Position numbers and translations under genes: made by a program. Under the pieces are notes generated by a model. The model saw only the letters and a list, made by a program, of their open reading frames with translations, made no database searches and was not told the DNA's origin. A stretch of 64,000 bases of DNA. Origin: Pseudotamlana agarivorans. Its GTDB lineage: Bacteria; Bacteroidota; Bacteroidia; Flavobacteriales; Flavobacteriaceae. Of the stretch, positions 32,271 through 40,130 are shown one piece after another. Location: the NCBI RefSeq assembly GCF_001642835.1, contig NZ_LXEI01000001.1, positions 186,001 through 250,000 on the forward strand, written 5' to 3'. The stretch's first letter is position 1; each line of letters starts with the position of its first letter.

Positions 32271-32461
32271 TCCATTGATGAAAAAACGAACCAAAAAAAT
32301 CTAGGCTTACGAACCTTTATCTAAATTTTTTGTTCGACACCTAAATTTCAGGAACTCGCAAGGATGATTATTGTATAATTTAAAATTCGTTTAGCTCAAA
32401 CAGCCTGAAATTTTAAGGTGTCTTCACTTCAAATTTCACGATAAATTTTCGATAGGCCATA
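32271..32461. repeat. structured ~200-bp dispersed repeat, copy 2
   Basis: Nearly identical to 19808-20008. The first hairpin starts at 32271 and the second inverted pair is 32337-32352 with 32404-32421. The pairing arms are the same in the two copies while the loop between them differs. Confidence 0.9.
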
Positions 32462-32615
32462 AAAAACAACCTAACAACCATTGAACTTGTTGAAGCTCAA
32501 TTAAAATATAATTTTTATCAAAGGTTTAATAAAAATGATAACGTGCCATTGCTTTTAGAGCATTAAACCTTCTTGGTCTTCAACACGAGTTTCAACAAGA
32601 TCAACTTGTCAATCT

Positions 32616-34802
32616 CTAAAACTTCAAATTCACTCCTACTAAAAAGTTTGCAGTCGCCTGCGGATAATAGCCTTCAAAATAATCGGTAGTAATTCCGGTA
32701 GGACTTGTAGGATCGGTGTAATCGTAAGAACCAAAATAACCGTTAGACACGTATTCACGGTTAAAAATATTATTAGCTAATCCCGAAATCACAATAGATC
32801 TAAAAATTTTCTTTGGAATAATTTCATAAGTTACACTAAGGTCACTTACAAAATAATCTGGCAATTTAGAATCTTCATTATCGGTATTCCCCATGTACTG
32901 TTCGCCAACATACTTACTTAAAAGCGAAAGCTGTAAATGATCTATAGGCGAAAAGTTAAACGCATTACCAATCACAACATTCGGAGAGAATGAAATATTG
33001 GTTTCACCTAAGTCTACCAATTCTCCATCAATAGACGTGGTAAAATCTCTGTTTTTATTTTGACTTAAAGTCACGTTGGTATTCATGCTAAACCATTGGT
33101 TAAACATAATATTAGCATCAACTTCCAGACCTAAGCGATAACTTTTCCCACTGGTAGCACGAATAGGGCTTCCTACATCGTCCAGTTCGCCGGTTAACAC
33201 CAACTGATTTCTATAATACATATAATACATATTAGTATTCACCTGAAGCTTATTTCTATTATAACGCCAACCTAACTCCAAATCGTAAAGGGTTTCGTTT
33301 TCGGTAACACCAGCTTTAAAATCGTCTCTATTAGGTTCGCGGTTAGCCACAGCAAAAGAGGAATAGAAACTATTAAAATCACAGTGTTTATAAGTTAAGC
33401 CAACCTTAGGATTAAAAAAACTGAAGTTTGCATCGGTTACAAAGGGCACGCCGTCGGAGTTAATCCCATCGGTGGTATAGTGCACAAATCGTCCTTGTAA
33501 ATCCACAAAACCTGTAAATTTTTGTGCAAATTTGAAAGTAGCTTTAGAGAATACACTAAAATCATTTTTAGTAGCATCGCCATCATAGTAATGATCCCTA
33601 ATCTCGGCATCGGGAGCAAATTCTCTAGCCCAAATAACTTCCCCAAAATGATCGCCAGAGTAAGTATTATATGATAATCCTGAAATGAGCTCTAACGTAT
33701 TATTTTTGTAAGTAACATTCGCATTTACCACATAAAAATCGTTATCCAACCAACGTCTACGAATTACATCGGTTATTGGCTCGCCATCGTCATTAATATC
33801 GGTCGCTACGACAATTCCATTATATAAATCGATATCGGTAGTTTCACCCTCATACTGCTCGAAATACCCTTTTCCTTTAGTGTAGTTTAATCCTAGGTTT
33901 GTAGACCAGTTATTATCAAAACGTTGATTCCAATGCAATTGGTAATGGTCTTGCCAATAGGCATCAATTTCGTTGTCGTAGGTATACGGATTTTGACGAC
34001 GATCTTCTTCCAACTCATCAGCCGTTAAGCCATACCAAGCCTGATAGGTTTTCTCTTGATTCCCGAAAGTTAAGACTTTAATTAAGGTATTGTCATCTTT
34101 ATATACCCCTTGAAGGAAATAAGATTTTAAATCGGTATATGCACGATCCACATAACCATCGGAATAAATTTTAGAGAACCTTCCGGATACTTCAAAATGA
34201 TCATTGATAAGCCCGGTGGTCATCTTTACGGTGTGTTTACTGGTGTTGAAACTTCCGAAGCTATTGGCAATTTCCGCGGAAGCGATATCCGACACTTTAT
34301 CGGTTAACAAGTTTAAACTCGCACCAAAAGCTCCCGAACCATTAGTAGAGGTTCCTACACCACGTTGCAACTGTAAGCTCTCGGTTGAAGAGGCAAAATC
34401 GCCTAAATTCACCCAAAAGGTTCCTTGACTTTCTGGATCGTTATACGGAATCCCATTAATGGTTACGTTAACACGAGTGGCATCGGTACCACGCACACGG
34501 ATGCCAGAATACCCAATACCTGCTCCGGCATCACTGGTTGTTACCACCGATGGCAAATAGTTTAAAAGGGTTGGAATATCTTGTCCGAGATTACGTTTTT
34601 CCAGTTGTTCTTTAGTCATATTGGAGTGCGTGATTGGCGCATCGGCGCTTACACGTACTGCTTTTACTAAAACTTCGTCAAGATTTTCGGTTACCGTAGA
34701 GTCTACCGGCTTATCATTTTCTTGAGCATAACTGCTAAATGACAACAATAAAACAGCAAGAATAAAAAGCGGTTTTATTAATTTTTTCTGATTCGATTTC
34801 AT
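32616..34802 (-). CDS. TonB-dependent receptor, TPP-riboswitch controlled
   Basis: A 728-residue outer-membrane receptor: signal peptide (residues 1-26, ending SFSSYAQ), plug domain (ITHSNMTKEQLEKRNLGQDI, then GIRVRGTDATRVNVTINGIP) and a 22-strand barrel ending in the C-terminal aromatic-rich ANFLVGVNLKF. There is no CarboxypepD-like N-terminal extension. The leader contains a TPP riboswitch, so the likely substrate is thiamin, its phosphates or a precursor. TPP-controlled receptors of this kind were described in Bacteroidota by comparative genomics; the substrate here is inferred. Confidence 0.94.
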   Translation of the reverse strand: MKSNQKKLIKPLFILAVLLLSFSSYAQENDKPVDSTVTENLDEVLVKAVRVSADAPITHSNMTKEQLEKRNLGQDIPTLLNYLPSVVTTSDAGAGIGYSGIRVRGTDATRVNVTINGIPYNDPESQGTFWVNLGDFASSTESLQLQRGVGTSTNGSGAFGASLNLLTDKVSDIASAEIANSFGSFNTSKHTVKMTTGLINDHFEVSGRFSKIYSDGYVDRAYTDLKSYFLQGVYKDDNTLIKVLTFGNQEKTYQAWYGLTADELEEDRRQNPYTYDNEIDAYWQDHYQLHWNQRFDNNWSTNLGLNYTKGKGYFEQYEGETTDIDLYNGIVVATDINDDGEPITDVIRRRWLDNDFYVVNANVTYKNNTLELISGLSYNTYSGDHFGEVIWAREFAPDAEIRDHYYDGDATKNDFSVFSKATFKFAQKFTGFVDLQGRFVHYTTDGINSDGVPFVTDANFSFFNPKVGLTYKHCDFNSFYSSFAVANREPNRDDFKAGVTENETLYDLELGWRYNRNKLQVNTNMYYMYYRNQLVLTGELDDVGSPIRATSGKSYRLGLEVDANIMFNQWFSMNTNVTLSQNKNRDFTTSIDGELVDLGETNISFSPNVVIGNAFNFSPIDHLQLSLLSKYVGEQYMGNTDNEDSKLPDYFVSDLSVTYEIIPKKIFRSIVISGLANNIFNREYVSNGYFGSYDYTDPTSPTGITTDYFEGYYPQATANFLVGVNLKF

Positions 34803-34903
34803 ATTAATCTTATTATGATGATCGAATAAAAAGAGGCTATTATTCTTTAAATTATTGGTTTGTTTATAGAATTAAATGGGACGTTTTAATATCTTATTTA
34901 ATT

Positions 34904-35063
34904 CAAATCCCTAAACAGCATGACCTGTTCCAGGTTCAATGGGTATGATCTCAGCCCTTTTGGAGTTAAAAATTAAAAGTTAATCATGAATAATTAATGC
35001 CTTACAACAAACCTATTCAATAAAAACTCATAATCGTTCACTGGCATGGGCACCCCTTTATGA
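34904..35063 (-). ncRNA. TPP riboswitch (THI element)
   Basis: Minus-strand blocks in order: AAAGGGGTGCC (35059-35049), a long P3 arm of about 75 nt, GGGCTGAGATCATACCC, then TTGAACCTGGAACAGGTCAT and GCTGTTTAGGGA. These are the conserved THI-box sequences, including the CUGAGA thiamin-ring pocket and the GAACCUG arm. It ends about 100 nt before the receptor ATG at 34802. No strong GC-rich terminator follows, so control may be translational, though this is uncertain. Confidence 0.96.
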
Positions 35064-35071
35064 GAACACTG

Positions 35072-35079
35072 CAAAATTA
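35072..35079 (-). promoter_or_regulatory. -7 box of the riboswitch-receptor transcript
   Basis: Minus-strand TAATTTTG matches TAnnTTTG and is about 9 nt before the first riboswitch bases, so the RNA would begin almost at the riboswitch. Confidence 0.5.
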
Positions 35080-35118
35080 CTAAGCAATTTGTAAATAGCT
35101 CACTTTAAACAAAGTTTT

Positions 35119-35526
35119 TTAATCCCAGTCGGGTTTTCGCCTATTTACCTTTTTATCAGACAGTTGCTTTTTACTTTTAAGACGTTTTTTTATGACTGAT
35201 TTTGGAATTTTAGTAGGAATACGGCGTTTTCTTACTTTTAAGGCTTGTTCTAGCAAGTCTAAAAATCGAGAAATAGCCAGGGTTTTATTTTTATGCTGGC
35301 TCCTACTTTCATCACAGAATAGAATTAAAAGACCATCTTTTGTTAGTCGGTTTTCTAGTTTTTTAAACAGGCGTTCTTTATGAAGGTCCGACAGCACTAA
35401 TGAAGCATTCAAATCGAAACTCAATTCAATTTTTGAAGCCACTTTATTAACATGTTGCCCGCCACTACCCGAACTGCGAATGGCCTTAAAATTTAATTCT
35501 TTTATGATGTTTTCTTTATCAAACAT
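35119..35526 (-). CDS. arfB: alternative ribosome-rescue peptidyl-tRNA hydrolase ArfB
   Basis: A 135-residue class I release-factor-like protein. The catalytic loop is GSGGQHVNKVASKIELSFD near residues 20-38, with the GGQ motif that hydrolyses peptidyl-tRNA. The basic C-terminal tail (KSKKQLSDKKVNRRKPDWD) matches the part of ArfB (YaeJ) that enters the empty mRNA channel of stalled ribosomes. Its ATG shares one base with the stop of the DUF4301 gene. Confidence 0.95.
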   Translation of the reverse strand: MFDKENIIKELNFKAIRSSGSGGQHVNKVASKIELSFDLNASLVLSDLHKERLFKKLENRLTKDGLLILFCDESRSQHKNKTLAISRFLDLLEQALKVRKRRIPTKIPKSVIKKRLKSKKQLSDKKVNRRKPDWD

Positions 35527-37076
35527 TAGGATGCTTGATGTTCAGGCTTCAACAAGTCATTTACCGTTTTTACTGGATTAAACGTTTCTAACGGCACTTC
35601 AACAAAAATAGAATTCCAATAGGCCATACTTCCGTTCCATAGTCCTGGTAATTCCAAAGCTTTTATGTCGACGCCATTATGCGTTTTAGAAGTGATAAAA
35701 GCAGCTTCAGGATCAACAAAATCTTTAAGGTTGAATTTATTCCCCTTATAATCTTTTACACCACAAACCAAATCGGTTGGATTAAAGTGTGTGGCTTTAT
35801 AAACGATTCCCTGCTGTACAGTTTTACTAAAATCGATTTGCGCGAATTCTACAATTTGAAGCGAAACTTCGTCATTTTTATCTTTCACCCAAAATGGTCC
35901 GCCACCAGGTTCACCTTGATTTTTAACCATGCCGCAAACGCGAATAGGTCGGTTAAACTTATCAATTAAATATGCCGTTTTTTCATCGAAAGTATAGGTC
36001 TCGAAATCGACACTCACGGGTACATTTAATCGGTAACGTAAAAACAAAACCATTAAGTTAAAATCGGCTTCTTCAGCAGTACCTTCTGTTAATTTTTGCA
36101 AATAAGCAAACACCTTTTCTTGGGCTTCTAATAAAACACCCGCCAATAGTTTTTTATAATTAGATACTTCAATATTTTTTTCAGCAACGACAATATTATC
36201 AATGTTTTTAATGAAGATAATATCGTGATCCAAATCATTAAGATTTTCCAATAAAGCACCGTGTCCTGCTGGTCTGAATAAAATAGAACCATCTTCATTT
36301 TTATAAACCTCATCTTTAGCGGTTAAGGCAACGGTTTCGGTAGCCTCCTTCTGAAAAGAAAATGAAATATTGAAAGTTACACCTGTATCGGCTTCTAAAT
36401 CCGATTTAATCGCTTTAAGGGTCTTATCGAAATATACTTGATGTTTTTCTGAAACCGTAAAATGTAAATTTGCTTGGTTTTCTGAAGAGGCATACAAGGT
36501 CGCTTCAAACAAATGTTCTTGAAAAGCGGTAACAATTTTTCCATTATATTGATGAAATGGCAATAAACCTTTTGGAAAAAAACTGTAGTTTAAAGCATCT
36601 TCATCTAGCATCATTTTTACGAAATACAAGCAACGCTCACCGCGAGATAAATTATCAAAATTCGGATTTGTTTCATGCGCTTTGGTAAGTACTTCATCAT
36701 AAAAAGGAAACTGTTTCAAATTAGAAATAAAGGTTTCCACTTGGCTATTTGCCTCCTTACCAATGTAAGACTCAATAGTTTCTTTGGAAGGATTGTACTT
36801 TTGTAAAAATTGAAATAAAAATTTAAACATTCTTGTAGCTGCACCCGAAGCTGGTACAAATTTTAAAATGCTGAAGTTTTCCTTCTTCGCTTCGTATAAC
36901 TGGATTAATTTTTCAGTCTCAGAAGCGTCATAGCGTTCTATTCCTTTTCCTATGGTAGCGGCTCCAATTAAAACAGAATAGGTCATACCTTCTTCTAATC
37001 GAGCGACTTGAGCTTTAATTTGGTTTAGCGTAATGCCTTTGCTATAGATTTGTTGTATATCTCTATCTTCAAACAT
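35526..37076 (-). CDS. DUF4301 family protein
   Basis: A 516-residue cytosolic protein of the Bacteroidota family DUF4301. Blocks such as LKFVPASGAATRMFKFLFQF, SRGERCLYF, ILFRPAGHGALLENLNDLDH and KNQGEPGGGPFWVKDK are conserved-looking. The last ones faintly resemble nucleotidyltransferase or sugar-phosphate binding loops, but I cannot assign a reaction. It is the fourth gene of an overlapping operon between the NadR-like kinase (8-nt overlap) and arfB (1-nt overlap). Confidence 0.85.
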   Translation of the reverse strand: MFEDRDIQQIYSKGITLNQIKAQVARLEEGMTYSVLIGAATIGKGIERYDASETEKLIQLYEAKKENFSILKFVPASGAATRMFKFLFQFLQKYNPSKETIESYIGKEANSQVETFISNLKQFPFYDEVLTKAHETNPNFDNLSRGERCLYFVKMMLDEDALNYSFFPKGLLPFHQYNGKIVTAFQEHLFEATLYASSENQANLHFTVSEKHQVYFDKTLKAIKSDLEADTGVTFNISFSFQKEATETVALTAKDEVYKNEDGSILFRPAGHGALLENLNDLDHDIIFIKNIDNIVVAEKNIEVSNYKKLLAGVLLEAQEKVFAYLQKLTEGTAEEADFNLMVLFLRYRLNVPVSVDFETYTFDEKTAYLIDKFNRPIRVCGMVKNQGEPGGGPFWVKDKNDEVSLQIVEFAQIDFSKTVQQGIVYKATHFNPTDLVCGVKDYKGNKFNLKDFVDPEAAFITSKTHNGVDIKALELPGLWNGSMAYWNSIFVEVPLETFNPVKTVNDLLKPEHQAS

Positions 37077-37644
37077 GAGGATTTTCTTTTATTAGTTTAT
37101 CAATATGTTTTACGGCGGTTTCAAGGCGTTGTTTTTTACTCCCTTTTAGTAAAACATAGGGTTTATTATATTTAATTAGTTCATTTTGAAAAGCTTCAAA
37201 CATGGCTTCACGTTGGTCTGGTTTATCCCTTAAATCATCTGCTTCCCAAGGCGTATCAATATAGGTCAAAAAATACAAATCGTAAGTATTTTCCAAAGCA
37301 TATTTTTCAAGAATGGGATCGCAAGATCCTAAATAGTAAACTTCAGAATATACTTTAGTTTCCAATAAATCGGTGTCGCAAATTAAAACCGTATTTGTTT
37401 TTTGAGCCAGTTGGTTTTCTAGGCGCATTTGACCTTCGGCAATGTGTAGTAAATCTTCCGGCTCACAGGTTTTGCGCTCGTTATTCCATTTGTTTTGAAG
37501 ATACTCACGGGCATACTCCGGCACCCAAACCGAATTGTAATATCGCGCAAGTTGTCTGGATAGCGTGGTTTTTCCTGTGGATTCTGGCCCAAACAACACC
37601 ACTTTTATAACATTTGAAGGCTGTTGTTTAAACTTTTCTTCCAT
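37069..37644 (-). CDS. NadR-like P-loop kinase
   Basis: A 191-residue protein corresponding to the ribosylnicotinamide kinase domain of NadR, without the adenylyltransferase and DNA-binding domains. The P-loop is LFGPESTGKTTLSRQLARYY (residues ~17-36), followed by WVPEYAREYLQNKW, CDTDLLETKVY and TYIDTPWEADDLRDKPDQRE. In NAD salvage such a kinase phosphorylates nicotinamide riboside brought in by PnuC. Its neighbours (thiamine-binding protein, TPP-controlled receptor) allow the alternative that it phosphorylates thiamin. It overlaps the transporter gene by 40 nt. Confidence 0.88.
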   Translation of the reverse strand: MEEKFKQQPSNVIKVVLFGPESTGKTTLSRQLARYYNSVWVPEYAREYLQNKWNNERKTCEPEDLLHIAEGQMRLENQLAQKTNTVLICDTDLLETKVYSEVYYLGSCDPILEKYALENTYDLYFLTYIDTPWEADDLRDKPDQREAMFEAFQNELIKYNKPYVLLKGSKKQRLETAVKHIDKLIKENPHV

Positions 37645-38237
37645 GCTTTATAGCCATAAATGGCAATTATTGTGAAAATTAAATATTGAAAGGATGTAAA
37701 CATTAATCCTTTATAATAGTATAAGGGCACCGAAATGATGTCGCCAATAATCCAATACACCCAATTTTCAAGTTTCTTTTTGGCCATTAACCACATACCT
37801 ACAAAAAATACGGCGGTAGTAAAGGTATCGACATAAGGGATCCATCCATTAAATTTATCGTTCAACTTGTAAAAAATAACGATAAACATAATCGTTAACA
37901 AAAAAATGATTAGACTCCAAACCTGCTCTTTCTTTGTAGTAACCGTAACAGGAACCTCGTGATTATTGGCGTCTTTTCGAGTCCAATAATACCAGCCATA
38001 AATGCTCATTATAAAATAATAGGCGTTTATAAGCATGTCTCCTAAAAGACTATAAACAAACAAAATATACACGAAAATTGCGGTACTAATAATACCGGTT
38101 GGGTATACTAAAATGTTTTCTTGTTTAGAATACCAAACACTCAAAAAACCAAAAAAGACACCAATAAACTCCAAAACCACAAGGTGTGTTGGAATCCCTT
38201 GATATTGCGAAAAAAACCAATCAAAAATGTGGTTCAT
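37605..38237 (-). CDS. PnuC-family vitamin transporter (NR or thiamin/PnuT)
   Basis: A 210-residue membrane protein with about seven spans. The family blocks WYSKQENILVYPTGIISTAI, YYFIMSIYGWYYWTRKDANN and WVYWIIGDIISVPLYYYKGL are clear. PnuC imports nicotinamide riboside by facilitated diffusion and PnuT imports thiamin; trapping depends on a cytosolic kinase. The upstream thiamine-binding protein (17-nt overlap), the downstream NadR-like kinase (40-nt overlap) and the TPP-riboswitch receptor 2.8 kb away make a PnuT role plausible. Sequence alone does not decide. Confidence 0.9.
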   Translation of the reverse strand: MNHIFDWFFSQYQGIPTHLVVLEFIGVFFGFLSVWYSKQENILVYPTGIISTAIFVYILFVYSLLGDMLINAYYFIMSIYGWYYWTRKDANNHEVPVTVTTKKEQVWSLIIFLLTIMFIVIFYKLNDKFNGWIPYVDTFTTAVFFVGMWLMAKKKLENWVYWIIGDIISVPLYYYKGLMFTSFQYLIFTIIAIYGYKAWKKSLNNSLQML

Positions 38238-38481
38238 AGTCGTGTCTATCAGATTTTACGATTTTCATGTAAAGTAAACCACGCTCAATCAATTCGAAAG
38301 CTTCTTTAATTTCAGAAGTTAGCAAGGCCATCACTTTATCATAATCGCCATAAACCTGTGTGCTTAACGGATTTTCTAGAACGGTTAAACCAGAATCACG
38401 CAATTTTTTAATAAAATGGATAATGGCAGGCTCGTAATTGTCCTGAAGCGGTGTTAAGGTTAATTCAACGGATATTTTCAT
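38221..38481 (-). CDS. thiamine-binding protein (MTH1187/YkoF-like)
   Basis: An 86-residue, single-domain protein of the DUF77 family (ferredoxin-like fold). MKISVELTLTPLQDNYEPAI, KKLRDSGLTVLENPLSTQVY and FELIERGLLYMKIVKS are typical. Members related to YkoF bind thiamin or hydroxymethylpyrimidine. It is the first gene of the overlapping operon with the PnuC homologue. No THI box is seen in its own upstream region. Confidence 0.87.
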   Translation of the reverse strand: MKISVELTLTPLQDNYEPAIIHFIKKLRDSGLTVLENPLSTQVYGDYDKVMALLTSEIKEAFELIERGLLYMKIVKSDRHDYEPHF

Positions 38482-38561
38482 CTATTTAAATTTTATCAAG
38501 AACCTCTGGTTCCGTTATTTAATCATTTCGGTGGTAATGCCCTTTATTTACCAAATGCCCA

Positions 38562-39311
38562 TTATAGGATTTCATAATGTTTCTCTCTTTTTAATTCTTC
38601 AAAAAATGCAGTATTCTCTTCAAATGCAGTACCAATTACCACCAAATCGGCTCCTGCGTTGTAGGCGTCATCCAGCTGTTGTTTACTTCTAATACCGCCA
38701 CCAACAATGAGCGGAATATTTATAGTTTTTTTGACTTCAGAAATCATAGACCCCGTTAAAGCTGATTTGGCACCACTACCCGCCTCCAAGTAAATGAGTT
38801 TCATGCCTAGCAATTGTCCGGCGTAAGCCGTATCAGCAACCTCTTGAATGTTCGATCTGCTCAAAGGCTTTTCACCAGTAACACGTTCAACCGCAGTTAC
38901 TTTTCCACTTTCAATTAATAAATAGCCTGTGGGTATGACCTCCAAGGTACTCTTTTGTAATTTTGAAACCGCTTTAACGTGTTTTCCAATCAAATACTCT
39001 GGATTTCTCCCAGAAATAAGCGATAAAAACAAAATAGCATCGGCTTTATTGGTGATTTGTGTCACATCACCTGGAAATAAAACCACAGGTAACGGCGTGT
39101 GCTTCTTAATTTCAACAACCAATATTTCGGTCACAAAATCGTCAACCGTACTACCGCCAACAAAAATATGCGTGGCTTGAGAGTCGTTTACTTTTTGTAG
39201 AAAAGAAGCAGAATTTTCAACAGGAAATTTATCAGGGTCTATTAAAACCGCTAATAGCTTTTTTTTCTCTAAAACCGATTTTAATATGTTTTGGTATATG
39301 TTATTCACCAC
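38562..39311 (-). CDS. geranylgeranylglyceryl/heptaprenylglyceryl phosphate synthase
   Basis: A 249-residue TIM-barrel prenyltransferase of the GGGPS/PcrB family, which joins a polyprenyl diphosphate to sn-glycerol-1-phosphate by an ether bond. LAVLIDPDKFPVENSASFLQ, FVGGSTVDDFV, FPGDVTQITNKADAILFLSL, SGRNPEYLIG and IPLIVGGGIRSKQQLDDAYN are the glycerol-phosphate and phosphate binding blocks. Bacteroidota have the larger group II type. The cellular product in flavobacteria is not settled. Confidence 0.94.
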   Translation of the reverse strand: MVNNIYQNILKSVLEKKKLLAVLIDPDKFPVENSASFLQKVNDSQATHIFVGGSTVDDFVTEILVVEIKKHTPLPVVLFPGDVTQITNKADAILFLSLISGRNPEYLIGKHVKAVSKLQKSTLEVIPTGYLLIESGKVTAVERVTGEKPLSRSNIQEVADTAYAGQLLGMKLIYLEAGSGAKSALTGSMISEVKKTINIPLIVGGGIRSKQQLDDAYNAGADLVVIGTAFEENTAFFEELKREKHYEIL

Positions 39312-39346
39312 AAATATTTCACTAACGTTAAACGCCTTATTTTTTT

Positions 39347-39381
39347 AACTATTCATTGTTAATTATTAACTATTCACTGTC
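39347..39381 (+). repeat. short heptamer array at the 3' end of the phosphopantetheinyl transferase gene
   Basis: Units AACTATT, CATTGTT, AATTATT, AACTATT, CACTGTC in phase. The last units lie inside the coding sequence and encode part of the final VDSE residues and the stop codon (39370-39372). Confidence 0.6.
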
Positions 39382-40002
39382 AACAGCATAAGCACAGGTA
39401 AAACCTTCAAATTCTAAAAAATGAATATTATAAGGATGTTTTTTGTCTTTGTAATCAATCCATGCCTTTGTTTCTTGATCTTTCAACTCAAAAGGAATCA
39501 CTAAAAAATAGTCTTTAAAACTCAATCCTGGCGTGGCAAATAATTTATATAATGACTCTTTCACGCACCAAATCGTGGTGAGTTTCCTAATATAATCAGT
39601 GGCATCCTTCTTTAAATAATCAAACTCATAATCTATAAACTTATGGGCGATTACTGGAATTTTTTCACGTTGTTTTTCAATATCGATACCCACAATACTA
39701 TCGGAGATAATCACCGCAGAAAAAATAAACGAATGAGTTATAGAAATCTGTTTCCCATCTTTTAAATGAGGCTTCCCGTTTTCATCGTAATATAAATCGA
39801 AATCATCATACCCAAATTCGGCCAATAATTTACGTACACTAAGGAAACCGCGCTGGTGCAATTCACTTTTCATGCCCAAAACACGTTGTAAGGTTTCTGG
39901 TTTTAAAGCCACTGCATCAAATAAATCGTTGTAGGATTCTTCAATCTTCCAGATTTTAACGGTAGTTTGTAAATTAGGCGTTATGGTTTTATAAAGAGGC
40001 AT
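39370..40002 (-). CDS. 4'-phosphopantetheinyl transferase superfamily protein
   Basis: A 210-residue Sfp-type transferase. The magnesium and CoA site GIDIEKQREK lies near residue 108 and WCVKESLYKLFATPGLSFKD near 148-167. Such enzymes load the phosphopantetheine arm onto carrier proteins of fatty acid, polyketide or peptide synthesis. No carrier or synthase gene is nearby, so the target is unknown. Its 3' end runs into a heptamer array. Confidence 0.93.
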   Translation of the reverse strand: MPLYKTITPNLQTTVKIWKIEESYNDLFDAVALKPETLQRVLGMKSELHQRGFLSVRKLLAEFGYDDFDLYYDENGKPHLKDGKQISITHSFIFSAVIISDSIVGIDIEKQREKIPVIAHKFIDYEFDYLKKDATDYIRKLTTIWCVKESLYKLFATPGLSFKDYFLVIPFELKDQETKAWIDYKDKKHPYNIHFLEFEGFTCAYAVDSE

Positions 40003-40024
40003 TTAAAATCTAAAACTTATTGAT

Positions 40025-40032
40025 TACCTTTG
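40025..40032 (+). promoter_or_regulatory. -7 box of ahcY
   Basis: TACCTTTG followed by C matches TAnnTTTG, 98 nt before the ahcY ATG, implying a leader of about 90 nt. -33 not clear. Confidence 0.5.
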
Positions 40033-40130
40033 CAGCTCCAAATATTTCAGGGCTTTATTGACAAGCGAATTTAAGTATTTTAAGTACTATTCACAATGAA
40101 GTTTAGGTTTTAACAAAAAGAAAAATTGAT

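Larger units (their letters stand above)
32156..32615. other. 460-bp gene-free region between convergent genes
   Basis: Holds the long palindrome at 32181-32213 and copy 2 of the 200-bp repeat at 32271-32461. The remaining ~150 nt next to the receptor gene is AT-rich with no visible feature. Confidence 0.8.

Noticed and set aside
37605-38237. Simple nicotinamide riboside transporter PnuC
   Set aside because: Not excluded, but the thiamine-binding protein and TPP-controlled receptor make it unsafe to name the gene pnuC outright.
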